Assembly (NCBI GenBank): GCA_027492675.1
Contig: JAPUEI010000029.1
Coordinates: 1 to 64,000 of the forward strand
Direction of reading: 5' to 3'
Length of the DNA: 64,000 bases
DNA from: Propionibacteriaceae bacterium
GTDB taxonomy: Bacteria; Actinomycetota; Actinomycetes; Propionibacteriales; Propionibacteriaceae
In this document: positions 18,701-26,239 of the stretch, one piece after another
Numbering within the stretch: position 1 is the first letter of the stretch
Layout of the letters: each line of letters starts with the position of its first letter
Translations under genes and position numbers: made by a program
Notes under the pieces: generated by a model
Database searches by the model: none
What the model was told of the DNA's origin: nothing
Seen by the model: only the letters and a program-made list of their open reading frames with translations

Positions 18701-20096
18701 CCGCGAACGTCTGCAGGAACGAGCCGCAGCCCGACGAGCAGGCCTCGTTCACGGCGATCGAGTCGACCGCGCCGTCCTTGATGCGCAGGAACTTCATGTC
18801 CTGGCCGCCGATATCGATGACGCTCGTCACGCCGGGGCAGACCGTCTCCGCGGCCCGGTAGTGCGCCATCGTCTCGATCTCGCCGTCGTCCAGCCGCAAC
18901 GCTGCCCGGATCAGCCCCTCGCCGTACCCGGTGACGCATGCCCTGGCCACGTACGCGCCCGCCGGGATCCGCTCGTACACCGAGCGCAGGATCGCGAGGC
19001 ACACGTGGACGGGGTCGTTGCTGCCCTGGTAGTGGTCGAAGACGATCTCGCCGTCGTTCGTGAGCACCACGGCCTTCACCGTGGTGGAGCCCGCGTCGAT
19101 GCCCAGGAACAGCGGCCCCTCGGCGGTGGCGAGATCACCGCGCGGGATGCGTACGGAATGGTGGCGGGCCGTGAACTCGTCCCGCTCGGCGTCGTCGGTG
19201 AACAGCGGCCGCATGCGCGCGGTCGCGAGGTGGAGCTGTACGCGCCGGCTCAGCTTCTCCACCAGCTCGGCCGGATGGTGCTGCTCGCCGTGACGCGGGT
19301 CGGTGGTCTGCGCGGTCGAGGGCGCGGCGGCCATGAGCGCGGCGCCGATGGCGACGTACAGATGGGCCTCGTCAGGCGTGGCGAAGCTCTGGACCTGGTC
19401 GGCCAGCGCCCGCTCGTACGCCTTGCGCAGCTCCGGCAGGAAGTGCAGCGGCCCGCCGAGGAAGACGACGTGACCCCGGATCGGGTGGCCGCAGGCGAGA
19501 CCCGCGATGGTCTGGGTGGCGACGGCCTGGAAGACCGAGGCGGCGAGATCGGTGTGCGCGGCGCCCTGGTTGAGCAGCGGCTGCAGGTCGGACTTCGCGA
19601 AGACGCCGCAGCGGGAGGCGATCGGGTAGAGGTGGCTGTACTGGGCGGCCAGCGCGTCCAGCCCGGCCGCGTCGACGTGCAGCAGGCTGGCCATCTGGTC
19701 GATGAACGCGCCCGTACCGCCCGCGCAGGTGCCGTTCATCCGCTGCTCGACGACGGGGTGCAGGAATGTGATCTTGGCGTCCTCGCCGCCCAGCTCGATG
19801 ACGCAGTCGGCCTGCGGCTGGAACTGCTCGATCGCGGCCGTGCCGGCAATCACCTCTTGGATGAACTCGACCCCCATGAGGTCGGCCACGCCGAGGCCCG
19901 CCGACCCCGTGACAGCGCACTGGAAGTGCTGCTCGCCGAAGTGCTCGGCGACCTCCTCGAGGAGGGTACGGAGCGCGCCGCGGGCGTCAGCGTTGTGCCG
20001 CCTGTACGAGCTGTAGCGGAGTGCGGTCCCTTTGAGGACGACCGCCTTGACAGTGGTCGATCCCACATCGAGACCGAGCGTGAGTTCGGCGGTCAT
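15732..20096 (-). CDS. 2-hydroxyacyl-CoA dehydratase activase, multidomain
   Basis: A 1454-residue fusion. Residues of about 5-260 and 325-580 are two ASKHA-fold activase (BcrAD/BadFG) domains, with GLDVGSTTVKAVVL, CAGGTGAFIDQMA, GIDAGSTTVKAVVLT and CSSGCGSFLQTFA. The cysteines would ligate a shared [4Fe-4S] cluster. A Cys-rich link (DTCRLCQNHC) leads to a DUF2229 region (about 670-880) and a C-terminal domain related to 2-hydroxyglutaryl-CoA dehydratase subunits. Activases of this type use ATP to inject an electron into dehydratases or benzoyl-CoA reductases. No partner dehydratase is adjacent, so the target is unknown. The start is the ATG at 20096 with GGAGGA upstream; a palindrome sits just before it. 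Confidence 0.9.
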   Translation of the reverse strand: MTAELTLGLDVGSTTVKAVVLKGTALRYSSYRRHNADARGALRTLLEEVAEHFGEQHFQCAVTGSAGLGVADLMGVEFIQEVIAGTAAIEQFQPQADCVIELGGEDAKITFLHPVVEQRMNGTCAGGTGAFIDQMASLLHVDAAGLDALAAQYSHLYPIASRCGVFAKSDLQPLLNQGAAHTDLAASVFQAVATQTIAGLACGHPIRGHVVFLGGPLHFLPELRKAYERALADQVQSFATPDEAHLYVAIGAALMAAAPSTAQTTDPRHGEQHHPAELVEKLSRRVQLHLATARMRPLFTDDAERDEFTARHHSVRIPRGDLATAEGPLFLGIDAGSTTVKAVVLTNDGEIVFDHYQGSNDPVHVCLAILRSVYERIPAGAYVARACVTGYGEGLIRAALRLDDGEIETMAHYRAAETVCPGVTSVIDIGGQDMKFLRIKDGAVDSIAVNEACSSGCGSFLQTFAASMGTDVQTFASNALSSGDPVDLGTRCTVFMNSSVKQAQREGASVGDIAAGLSYSVVRNALYKVIKLRDASQLGEKVVVQGGTFLNDAVLRAFELQTGATVIRPDIAGLMGAYGAALTAQRHWVEGERTSALGPDELDDFQIDTALDTCRLCQNHCQLTISRFGDGSRHVSGNRCERGASTEKVPPKSELPNLFDYKYTRLFGYRRLTDAAATRGEIGIPRVLNMYENYPLWFTILTSLGFRVIPSGRSSHEVFEQGMESIPSENVCYPAKLAHGHIEHLLDKGIRTIFYPLVPFEAKEFEGADNNFNCPVVAFYPQVLERNLPRLQDPSVRFISPLLNLDNPEKLASRLVEVFADWNVTPAEATAAVQAGYEEDAKVKADVRAEGQRALAYMAEHGVKGIVLAGRPYHIDPEVHHGIPSIINSLGMAVLTEDSIVDPAGESHLERPIRVRDQWAYHTRLYESASIVSRTPELQLVQLNSFGCGVDAITTDQVAEILERANDMYTLLKIDEVSNLGAATIRLRSMKAASAERRASATVATYGPLLERKLFDENARDTHTVYAPQMAPMHFRLLIPVLRKVGINVQLLEHASQTDVELGLKYVNNDACFPAIMVVGQLVNKIKSGEADPDRISVAISQTGGMCRATNYVALLRKALADAGYPQVPVLAISVQGLERNPGFKLTPGLIHPALQSFVLGDLLQTVVLRTRPYEAVPGSVMALYAKWDKVCQEFLQYGGYSATLGRHLGYTRLVKSIVREFNELQLLDVPRKPRVGIVGEILVKFHPDANNHVVDVVEGEGCEAVLPGILQFFLMPLYSSQYQYDTMGIGKTSHHVKKFVTWLIEKYQAPVASALAATGKFDVPPKMKDLAKKADGVISIGTRAGEGWLLTAEMVELIELGAPNIVCAQPFACLPNHVVGKGMFAELRRRHPDANIVSVDYDPGASETNQLNRIKLMVATAHKRHNRLAAEELYASDAAAPVSPVDVWETAGS

Positions 20097-20110
20097 GGGG
20101 GTCCTCCGAT

Positions 20111-20126
20111 CAGAACGAACGTTCTG
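20111..20126 (-). promoter_or_regulatory. Operator-like palindrome upstream of the activase gene
   Basis: CAGAACG-AA-CGTTCTG, seven-base perfect arms around two bases, sits 15 bp upstream of the activase start and next to its ribosome site. Its size and position suit a TetR- or other dimeric-repressor operator. No regulator gene is adjacent, so the binding protein is unknown. Confidence 0.5.
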
Positions 20127-20191
20127 TAACCTACGCAACCGTAACAGAGCACCCGTTCGTGTCGTCAGCCGTGAGACGGGACGACGTACGA

Positions 20192-20217
20192 AACGCCGCC
20201 CCGATCGGGACGGCGTT
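20192..20217 (-). terminator. Hairpin downstream of tRNA-Ser(CGA)
   Basis: AACGCCG...CGGCGTT forms a long GC-rich stem with a GATC centre and one mismatch, six bases past the 3' end of the minus-strand tRNA. It probably terminates the tRNA transcript. No T-run follows, as is usual in actinomycetes. Confidence 0.7.
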
Positions 20218-20222
20218 CACGT

Positions 20223-20310
20223 TGGCGGTGGCGGTGGGATTTGAACCCACGGAGGGTTGCCCCTCACACGCTTTCGAGGCGTGCTCCTTTGGCCGCTCGG
20301 ACACGCCACC
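20223..20310 (-). tRNA. tRNA-Ser(CGA)
   Basis: Acceptor GGTGGCG pairs with CGCCACC. The anticodon stem CACGC/GCGTG encloses loop CTCGAAA, giving anticodon CGA. A long serine-type variable arm (GAGGGGCAACCCTC) and the T-loop TTCAAAT are present. The 3' CCA appears to be encoded (20223-20225). A hairpin follows at 20192-20217. Confidence 0.95.
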
Positions 20311-20372
20311 GCGGAAAAGTGTAGCGGCGCGGCTCCGGCCTGGGCGAATCGCTTCCGCGCGGCATCGTCGGT

Positions 20373-20531
20373 CCGACGTTGGCTGGGTTACGACGTTCGC
20401 GGGTGGCGACTGCGACTGCTGTCCCGACGCTGGCGGGGTTACGCAGGGGCGGACCGGCCTCGTAACCCGGCAAACGTCGGGATTCGGCTGCGGGCGGGCT
20501 CCGAGCGGCCCGATAACCCGGGGAACGTCGG
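20373..20531. repeat. Four copies of a 20-bp motif, two forward and two inverted
   Basis: Two forward copies of CCGACGTTGGCTGGGTTACG (20373-20392; variant 20424-20443) are followed by two reverse-complement copies (20461-20480 and 20511-20531). The set fills most of the 303-bp gap between tRNA-Ser(CGA) and tadA and could fold into nested hairpins. Otherwise I see nothing in this gap except the tadA promoter. Confidence 0.85.
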
Positions 20532-20613
20532 ATCTCCGGCGGTACGGGTCCCTGAGGAGCACCGCGACGCAGTCGCCTGCGTCTCGAAGGGCGGGGGACC
20601 GTACAGTGACGCC

Positions 20614-21066
20614 ATGAGCCGCTGGGACGAGGCGATGCGGGTCGCGCTCGAGGTCGCGCGTACGGCGTCGGCGGCCGGTGACGTACCGATTGGGGCGGTC
20701 CTGCTCGACGCGGACGGGGCGATCGTGGCCTCAGCCGGCAACGAGCGCGAGCAGCATCATGACCCCACCGCGCACGCGGAGGTGCTGGTGCTTCGCCGCC
20801 GCGCGGAGGAGCTCGGCACCTGGCGGCTCGACGGTCACACGCTCGTGGTCACGCTGGAGCCGTGCACGATGTGCGCGGGGGCGTCCGTGCTAGCCCGGGT
20901 CGACCGGATCGTGTTCGGCGCGTACGACCCCAAGGCAGGCGCCGTCGCCTCGCTGTGGGACGTCGTCCGGGACCCGCGGCTCAACCACCGTCCGCAGGTC
21001 GTCGGCGGCATCCTCGCCGATGAGTGCGGGGCGCTGCTCAGTACGTACTTCGCCGACAAGCGCTGA
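20614..21066 (+). CDS. tadA: tRNA-specific adenosine deaminase TadA
   Basis: A 150-residue zinc deaminase that converts A34 to inosine in the wobble position of tRNA-Arg(ACG); such a tRNA gene is present at 50556-50631. The catalytic motif HAE (H54, E56) and PCTMC (C84, C87) are intact. The length is that of standalone bacterial TadA. The start is the ATG at 20614: a TACAGT -10 hexamer lies exactly six bases upstream and there is no ribosome site, so the message is probably leaderless. It is convergent with the gene for its usual partner protein, with a hairpin between them. Confidence 0.93.
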   Translation: MSRWDEAMRVALEVARTASAAGDVPIGAVLLDADGAIVASAGNEREQHHDPTAHAEVLVLRRRAEELGTWRLDGHTLVVTLEPCTMCAGASVLARVDRIVFGAYDPKAGAVASLWDVVRDPRLNHRPQVVGGILADECGALLSTYFADKR

Positions 21067-21070
21067 GGAT

Positions 21071-21087
21071 CGGCCCTTCGAGGGCCG
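21071..21087. terminator. Hairpin between tadA and the associated gene
   Basis: CGGCCC-TTCGA-GGGCCG, a six-base perfect stem, lies in the 49-bp gap between two convergent genes. It could stop transcription from both sides. Confidence 0.6.
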
Positions 21088-21115
21088 CCTGGTACGCCCT
21101 TCGAGACGCCAATCG

Positions 21116-21718
21116 TCAGCTGAACTGGTCGGCGACCTTGCGGGCCTGGGGGCCGAAGTGGATCTGGTCGGCCACGTGGAGCGCGAGGGTGTCGGAGTCG
21201 GCGTCGTAGTCGGCGCAGATCGCCTCGAGCGCGAGCTCGGACAGCCCCTGGTCGGCGAACAGGTCGAGGTCGCCGACGAGGCCGTCCTCATCGTCGTCGT
21301 CAGGGATCTCGAGGCCGAGGAAGTCGATGATGTCGCGGGCCAGTGACCAGGCCTCGGCGGCGTAGATGTCGCTCAGCACGACGTGCACGTGGCGGCCACG
21401 CACCCGTACCGCCGCGAAGAACTCCCCCGCGATCGAGACCAGGGCCGACGCCCCGGAGTCGCCGGGAAGCCGCTGCAGGTGCGCGATCAGGTCGTCGAGA
21501 TCGTTGGCGAGGTCGATGTCGAGGGCGGTGACGACAGGGGTGCCGTCCTCCCTGTACATCGCCATGATGAAGTCGACGTCCTCCTCGAGGGCGTCCTCGA
21601 CGTCGTCGTCCTCATCGTCCTCGTCGTCCTCGACGAGATCGGGGTCGACGTCCTCCAGACCGGGACGGTCGTCGCCGCGGTCGCCGAGGTCGTAGACCTC
21701 GTCTTCGCTTCCGGCCAT
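21116..21718 (-). CDS. tRNA adenosine deaminase-associated protein
   Basis: A 200-residue protein belonging to the actinobacterial family named for its location next to tadA; no biochemical role is established. The first 60 residues are strongly acidic, with a long Asp/Glu run, followed by a conserved domain ([20 protein letters not shown]...[20 protein letters not shown]). A second acidic patch follows DFLGLEIP. The start is the ATG at 21718, which has AAAGG nine bases upstream; the ATG nine bases earlier has no room for a ribosome site. It is divergent from upp. Confidence 0.88.
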   Translation of the reverse strand: MAGSEDEVYDLGDRGDDRPGLEDVDPDLVEDDEDDEDDDVEDALEEDVDFIMAMYREDGTPVVTALDIDLANDLDDLIAHLQRLPGDSGASALVSIAGEFFAAVRVRGRHVHVVLSDIYAAEAWSLARDIIDFLGLEIPDDDDEDGLVGDLDLFADQGLSELALEAICADYDADSDTLALHVADQIHFGPQARKVADQFS

Positions 21719-21838
21719 GGTGACCATCCTTTCGCCATCGCCCATCGAATCATGCCCCGGCGCGGAACGCACGGCCGGGACCGGTCGATCACCCACCCGA
21801 TGCTGACTCGTTACCTCGGATATGCCAAGGTTCGGGGT

Positions 21839-22480
21839 GTGGAACTTCGTGTCATCGACCATCCTCTCGTCGCCCACAAGCTGACGCTCCTGCGCGACAA
21901 GGGCACCGACTCCCCCTCGTTCCGACGGCTCGTGGACGAGCTGGTGATGCTGCTGGCGTACGAGGCGACCGAGCAGGTGCGCGTCGAGCCCTGCGACATC
22001 GTCACCCCCGTCCAGGCGACGACGGGTGTCAGGCTCTCGAAGCCCCGCCCACTGGTCGTGCCGATCCTCCGCGCCGGACTCGGCATGCTCGAGGGCTTCT
22101 CGCGGCTGATGCCGTCGGCCGAGGTCGGCTTCGTCGGCATGGTGCGCGACGAGCAGACGCTCGAGCCCTTCACGTACGCCGAGCGCCTCCCCCGCGATCT
22201 CAGCGGTCGCCAGTGCTACGTGCTCGACCCGATGCTCGCCACCGGCGGCTCGCTGGCCGGCACCGTGCAGTTCCTCGTGAACCGCGGCGCGGACCACATT
22301 ACGTGCATCTGCCTGATCGCGGCCCCTGAGGGCATCGAGCGGATGCGCACCCTGCTGGATGGCATCGGCGTCCCCTGCACGCTGGTCGTCGCCGCCGTCG
22401 ACGAGCGCCTCAACGAGGTCGGCTACATCGTCCCCGGCCTCGGCGACGCGGGCGACCGCCTGTACGGACTGGCTGAGTAG
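21839..22480 (+). CDS. upp: Uracil phosphoribosyltransferase
   Basis: A 213-residue pyrimidine salvage enzyme making UMP from uracil and PRPP. Hallmarks are [30 protein letters not shown] at the N-terminus, RAGLGM, the PRPP-binding loop [12 protein letters not shown] and the C-terminal uracil site [10 protein letters not shown]. The length matches E. coli Upp (208 residues) when the GTG at 21839 is used. The frame is open upstream (ATG at 21800), but no ribosome site supports the longer form. It is convergent with the NahK-like gene; the gap carries an inverted repeat cluster. Confidence 0.93.
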   Translation: MELRVIDHPLVAHKLTLLRDKGTDSPSFRRLVDELVMLLAYEATEQVRVEPCDIVTPVQATTGVRLSKPRPLVVPILRAGLGMLEGFSRLMPSAEVGFVGMVRDEQTLEPFTYAERLPRDLSGRQCYVLDPMLATGGSLAGTVQFLVNRGADHITCICLIAAPEGIERMRTLLDGIGVPCTLVVAAVDERLNEVGYIVPGLGDAGDRLYGLAE

Positions 22481-22488
22481 TCGCTTCC

Positions 22489-22647
22489 CGTGAAGTCGTT
22501 GTTATGAGCCACAGCGGATCGAGGGTTCACTGCTGGGACACGTGAACTTATGGTTGTGGGGCCTCCACGGCGCCTGACAACCACGACTTCACGTGTTTCG
22601 TCCGTCGCGCCGCTCGGCACCCCTTCACATAACCACGAGATCGCGTG
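22489..22647. repeat. Inverted repeat cluster, four copies of a motif of about 20 bp
   Basis: Two reverse copies (22489-22506 and 22539-22559) and two forward copies (22575-22595 and 22626-22647) of a motif close to TAACCACGACTTCACGTG lie between the convergent upp and NahK-like genes. A fifth copy sharing 17 identical bases is at 208-225. The arrangement allows nested hairpins. Confidence 0.8.
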
Positions 22648-22654
22648 TGTCAGG

Positions 22655-23749
22655 TCAGACCAGGGACCTCACGTAGGCGTTCAGCGACGGTTCCTGGCGC
22701 TGGAGTGCCTTGACCAACTCGATCTGCGTGCGGGCCCTGTCGAGGTTCTGGCCCTCGCGATCGACGTGGTAGTACGTGTCGCCGGCCAGGTGGTCGCCCA
22801 GGAAGCGGTACGCCTGCTCCAGCGTCATGACCTGTCCCGCGAGCACGAGCAGCTCGCGCTCGGCGGGCAGCAGCGAGGACCCCGCCCCCTCGAGGTAGCC
22901 GCGAGCCAGCGCCTCGAACATCGGCACGTCGACGTCGACCTTCGAGGCGTCCGGGTCGTCCTCGGCCACCGTGGTGGCTCCCGACCGGCAGAGATCCGCG
23001 AAGTCGTACAGGCTGAGTCCCGGCATCACCGTGTCCAGGTCGAGCACGCAGATCGCCTCGCCCGTACGGTCGTCCAGCAGCACGTTCGACAGCTTGGTGT
23101 CGTTGTGGGTGATGCGCTCGGGGAGGACGCCCTCGTCCGCGAGCCGGGTCATCGCACCGGCCAGCTCCTCGTGCGCGAGAAGCCAATCGACCTCGCTCCT
23201 CACGCCCGCCAGCCGCCCCACGGGGTCGGCCTCGACGACCGCCGCGAAGTCCCGGTAGCGCTTCGGGGTGTCGTGGAAGCGCGGGATCGTCTCGTACAGC
23301 CGTGGTCCGGAGAAGTCGGCCAGCTGTCGCTGGAAGCGGCCGAACGCCAGCGCCGCCTGGTACGCCTGGCCCGGCTCGCTGATGACGTCATGGCTTGTCG
23401 CGCCGCCGATGAACTCGACCAGCCGCCATACCTGGCCGTACGGATCGACGTGCCACTCGGCGCCCTCGGGGGTCGGCACCAGCGTCAGCACCCGACGGTG
23501 GATGTCGGCGACGTGAGCAGCCTCGAGCCGCGCCCGCACGTGCTTCGTCACCAGCGCGACGTTCTCCATCAGCTCGACCGGCCGCGTGAAGACGGTGTCG
23601 TTGATGCGCTGCAGGATGTACGGGCGAGCGCCGGTCTCGATGAGGTACGTGTCGTTGATGTGCCCGCCTCCGTAGCGGCGCGCGCTCAGGGGCTCGAGCC
23701 CGAACTCCCTGGCGACCGCCTCGGGCACGCTCACGAGGTCGCGCTTCAT
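22655..23749 (-). CDS. N-acetylhexosamine 1-kinase-like (NahK-type) phosphotransferase
   Basis: A 364-residue aminoglycoside-phosphotransferase-fold kinase. Several stretches parallel Bifidobacterium NahK: GGGHINDTYLIE, YILQRINDTVF...LMENV, RFHDTPKRYRDF, the catalytic loop HNDTKLSNVLLD and the metal loop DLDTVMPGLSLYDF. NahK phosphorylates GlcNAc or GalNAc at C1. Its ATG overlaps the stop of the upstream nucleotidyltransferase gene (ATGA), so the two would give a kinase plus a sugar-1-phosphate nucleotidyltransferase, i.e. a salvage route to a nucleotide sugar. The sugar cannot be fixed from sequence. Confidence 0.82.
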   Translation of the reverse strand: MKRDLVSVPEAVAREFGLEPLSARRYGGGHINDTYLIETGARPYILQRINDTVFTRPVELMENVALVTKHVRARLEAAHVADIHRRVLTLVPTPEGAEWHVDPYGQVWRLVEFIGGATSHDVISEPGQAYQAALAFGRFQRQLADFSGPRLYETIPRFHDTPKRYRDFAAVVEADPVGRLAGVRSEVDWLLAHEELAGAMTRLADEGVLPERITHNDTKLSNVLLDDRTGEAICVLDLDTVMPGLSLYDFADLCRSGATTVAEDDPDASKVDVDVPMFEALARGYLEGAGSSLLPAERELLVLAGQVMTLEQAYRFLGDHLAGDTYYHVDREGQNLDRARTQIELVKALQRQEPSLNAYVRSLV

Positions 23750-24645
23750 GCCCCCCACCGCAGCGGAGACGCGTACTCGCCGGCGGCGACGAGCTCGGCC
23801 AGGCGCAACGAGACGGCGTCGCGGTCAGCCGCGTACGTCATCCCGAACCACGGGTCCGGCGAGGTCAGAACGTCGACGGTCGCGGCGCCCTCGGCGATGA
23901 GCCGGTCGATGACGGCCGGGAGGTACAGCTCGGCCTTCGGGTCGTCGCCGTGCGTCTCGAGGAAGTCCACGAACTGCGCCTCGAGGTGGCCGAAGACGTC
24001 GGGCTGGAGGCCCCAGAAGTTGAGGCTGACCGGCTCGTCGCCGGTGAACACGGCGCCGGACGCGTCCAGCACGCCGTCGCCCGACCGCTCCAGGCCGGTG
24101 TGCTCGACGACGCTGCGGAGCTTCCCGTCGACCACCTGGCAGACACCGCGCGACACCGAACCGTGCTCCGACAAGGTGTTCCGCATCCCGAAGGCGACCA
24201 TGGCGTACGCGCCCGGCCCACGCTCGTCGGCGAGCCAGGAGGCCAGACCGGCGTACGCGTGCCGCCCGTAGAAGTCGTCGGCATTGATGACGATGAAGGG
24301 CCCGTCGACGACGTCGGCCGCGGCGAGCACGGCCTGGCCTGTACCCCACGGCTTCGTCCGCCCCTCCGGCACCGCGCGCCCGCCGGGGAGCGCGTCGAGG
24401 GACTGGAAGGCGTACGCGACGGGCACGATCCCCGAGTAGCGCGACCCGATGGACGCATGGAACGCCTCCTCGAGCTCTCGGCGGATCACGAACACGACCC
24501 GCTCGACCCCGGCCCGTACCGCGTCGAAGACCGCGTAGTCCATCACCGTCTCGCCGCTGGGTCCCACGGGTTCCAGCTGCTTCACGCCGCCGAACCTCGA
24601 GCCCATCCCCGCCGCCAGCACCACCAGGTCAGTCACGCGACTCAT
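23746..24645 (-). CDS. Sugar-1-phosphate nucleotidyltransferase
   Basis: A 299-residue GT-A-fold nucleotidyltransferase. The N-terminal VVLAAGMGSRFGGVKQLEPVGPSG is the nucleotide-binding signature, and FIVINADDFYG gives the metal-binding Asp. It should join a sugar 1-phosphate to UTP or another NTP. Coupling by a 4-base overlap to the NahK-like kinase suggests both act on one sugar. The start is the ATG at 24645. The only GH20 hexosaminidase in the window is 22 kb away, so a common pathway is speculative. Confidence 0.85.
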   Translation of the reverse strand: MSRVTDLVVLAAGMGSRFGGVKQLEPVGPSGETVMDYAVFDAVRAGVERVVFVIRRELEEAFHASIGSRYSGIVPVAYAFQSLDALPGGRAVPEGRTKPWGTGQAVLAAADVVDGPFIVINADDFYGRHAYAGLASWLADERGPGAYAMVAFGMRNTLSEHGSVSRGVCQVVDGKLRSVVEHTGLERSGDGVLDASGAVFTGDEPVSLNFWGLQPDVFGHLEAQFVDFLETHGDDPKAELYLPAVIDRLIAEGAATVDVLTSPDPWFGMTYAADRDAVSLRLAELVAAGEYASPLRWGA

Positions 24646-24757
24646 CTTGCACTACGTCATGTGCGTACGTCGCGGGTGTCCTCCGACCCCGGTGCGCGGA
24701 TGGCGGATCGCCGGACGTAGCCTGCTTGGGCAACGAGGCACCCGGGTGGAGGACGAG

Positions 24758-25183
24758 ATGAACGAGTCAGAGCGCGCAGACCAGATCCGGCGCTTCGTGG
24801 ACCAGGTGTGGAACGGCAACAACGCCGAGGCGGCGGCCGATCTGTACAGCGAGGCGTACGTCGGCCCGCACGGCACCGGCCCCCTGGGCAAGGCCAAGGG
24901 CATCGCCCTGAACCACACGACCTTCCCGGATCTCCACGTCGTGATCGACGACCTCATCATCACCGGGGACACGGCCGTCCTGCGGTTCACGCTCACGGGC
25001 ACGGACCTCGGCGGCTGCGCGGGCCACCCGCCGACCGGCCGCACCATGACCCAGTGGGCGATAAACATCATGCAGTTCTCCAACGACCGTGTGGTGAGCG
25101 AGTGGATGGGCGCCGACAAGCTCGGCATGTTCATCCAGCTCGGCCTCGTCGAGGACCCCTGGCCGAAGCCGCCTCTGCACTGA
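24758..25183 (+). CDS. SnoaL-like ester cyclase family protein
   Basis: A 141-residue protein of the SnoaL/NTF2-like fold (FVDQVWNGNNAEAAADLYSEAYVGPHG, FPDLHVVIDDLIITGDTAVLRFTLTG, then NIMQFSNDRVVSEWMGAD). SnoaL enzymes cyclise polyketide esters, but most genomic relatives have unknown substrates, and no polyketide genes are nearby. The start is the ATG at 24758, fixed by GGAGG six bases upstream; a TAGCCT -10-like hexamer precedes it. Its stop codon lies inside copy 2 of the 75-bp palindromic element. Confidence 0.8.
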   Translation: MNESERADQIRRFVDQVWNGNNAEAAADLYSEAYVGPHGTGPLGKAKGIALNHTTFPDLHVVIDDLIITGDTAVLRFTLTGTDLGGCAGHPPTGRTMTQWAINIMQFSNDRVVSEWMGADKLGMFIQLGLVEDPWPKPPLH

Positions 25184-25250
25184 GTGGCGGATACGTGCTC
25201 ACCGATCCAGATATGCACCCGGCGAGCACGTATGTGTCACTGAATGCAGG
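25175..25250. repeat. 75-bp palindromic dispersed element, copy 2
   Basis: The inverted copy of the element at 4055-4129. The arms match each other at about 23 of 29 positions (TACGTGCTC is identical in both). The TGA stop of the SnoaL-like gene (25181-25183) sits in the left arm and the menB stop is 18 bp beyond the right end, so the element lies between convergent genes. Confidence 0.8.
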
Positions 25251-25267
25251 TGCCCGCCCCTAAGGGG

Positions 25268-26158
25268 TCAGTAGTAGTACGGGTAGTCGGACCAGTTCGG
25301 CGGGCGCTTCTCGAGGAACGCGTCGCGACCCTCCTGGGCCTCGTCGGTCATGTACGCCAGGCGCGTCGCCTCGCCGGCGAACACCTGCTGGCCGACCATG
25401 CCGTCGTCGATGGCGTTGAACGCGTACTTGAGCATCCGGATCGCCGTGGGCGACTTCTGACAGATGAGCTTCGCCCATTCCAGACCGGTGGTCTCGAGGT
25501 CGGCGTGGGGTACGACGGCGTTGACCGTGCCCATCGCGTACGCCTCGTTCGCGTCGTAGGTCTGTCCCAGGAAGAAGATCTGGCGGGCGAACTTCTGGCC
25601 GACCTGACGGGCGAGGTAGGCGGAGCCGTACCCCGCGTCGAACGAGCCGACATCGGCGTCCGTCTGCTTGAACCGGGCCTCGTCGGAGGCGATCGTGAGG
25701 TCGCACACGACGTGCAGCGAGTGGCCGCCGCCAGCCGCCCAGCCGCCGACCAGGGCGATCACAGGCTTGGGCATGAAGCGGATCTGGCGCTGTACGTCGA
25801 GGATGTGCAGTCGCCCGAGCTTCGCCTTGTCGACCGTCTCGGCCGTCTCCCCTTCGGCGTACTGGTAGCCCGCCTTCCCGCGGACCCGCTGGTCGCCGCC
25901 GGAGCAGAACGACCAGCCGCCGTCCTTCGGGGACGGGCCGTTGCCCGTGATCAGCACGCAGCCGATGTCGGACGCCGCGCGGGCGTGCTCGAGCGCTGTG
26001 TACAACTCGTCGACCGTGTGCGGCCGGAACGCGTTGCGCACCTCGGGACGATCGAACGCGATCCGTACGGCGGGGACATCCTTGGCCCGGTGGTACGTGA
26101 TGTCGCTGAACTCGAAGCCGGCGACCGGCTCCCACAGATCGGGCTGGAACGGATTCAC
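25268..26158 (-). CDS. menB: 1,4-dihydroxy-2-naphthoyl-CoA synthase
   Basis: A 296-residue crotonase-fold enzyme of menaquinone biosynthesis that closes the naphthoquinone ring from o-succinylbenzoyl-CoA. Family hallmarks are RPEVRNAFRPHTVDEL, WSFCSGGDQRVRG (oxyanion hole and substrate loop), VVCDLTIAS, DADVGSFDAGYGSAYLARQVG and the conserved C-terminus RPPNWSDYPYYY. I choose the GTG at 26158 (a TACGGT hexamer lies seven bases upstream, so probably leaderless). Presence of menB indicates a menaquinone respiratory chain; no other men genes are in the window. Confidence 0.92.
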   Translation of the reverse strand: MNPFQPDLWEPVAGFEFSDITYHRAKDVPAVRIAFDRPEVRNAFRPHTVDELYTALEHARAASDIGCVLITGNGPSPKDGGWSFCSGGDQRVRGKAGYQYAEGETAETVDKAKLGRLHILDVQRQIRFMPKPVIALVGGWAAGGGHSLHVVCDLTIASDEARFKQTDADVGSFDAGYGSAYLARQVGQKFARQIFFLGQTYDANEAYAMGTVNAVVPHADLETTGLEWAKLICQKSPTAIRMLKYAFNAIDDGMVGQQVFAGEATRLAYMTDEAQEGRDAFLEKRPPNWSDYPYYY

Positions 26159-26239
26159 GCCCACCACCGTACTGGCCGCACGCCCGACCCCGACATCACC
26201 GGCTGGATAGACTCTGGCCACCCCGCCAGGAGGACCTCG

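Noticed and set aside
16338-20129. Long plus-strand frames of 600 and 630 residues opposite the activase
   Set aside because: Both are antisense to conserved activase and dehydratase motifs and have biased, low-information composition.
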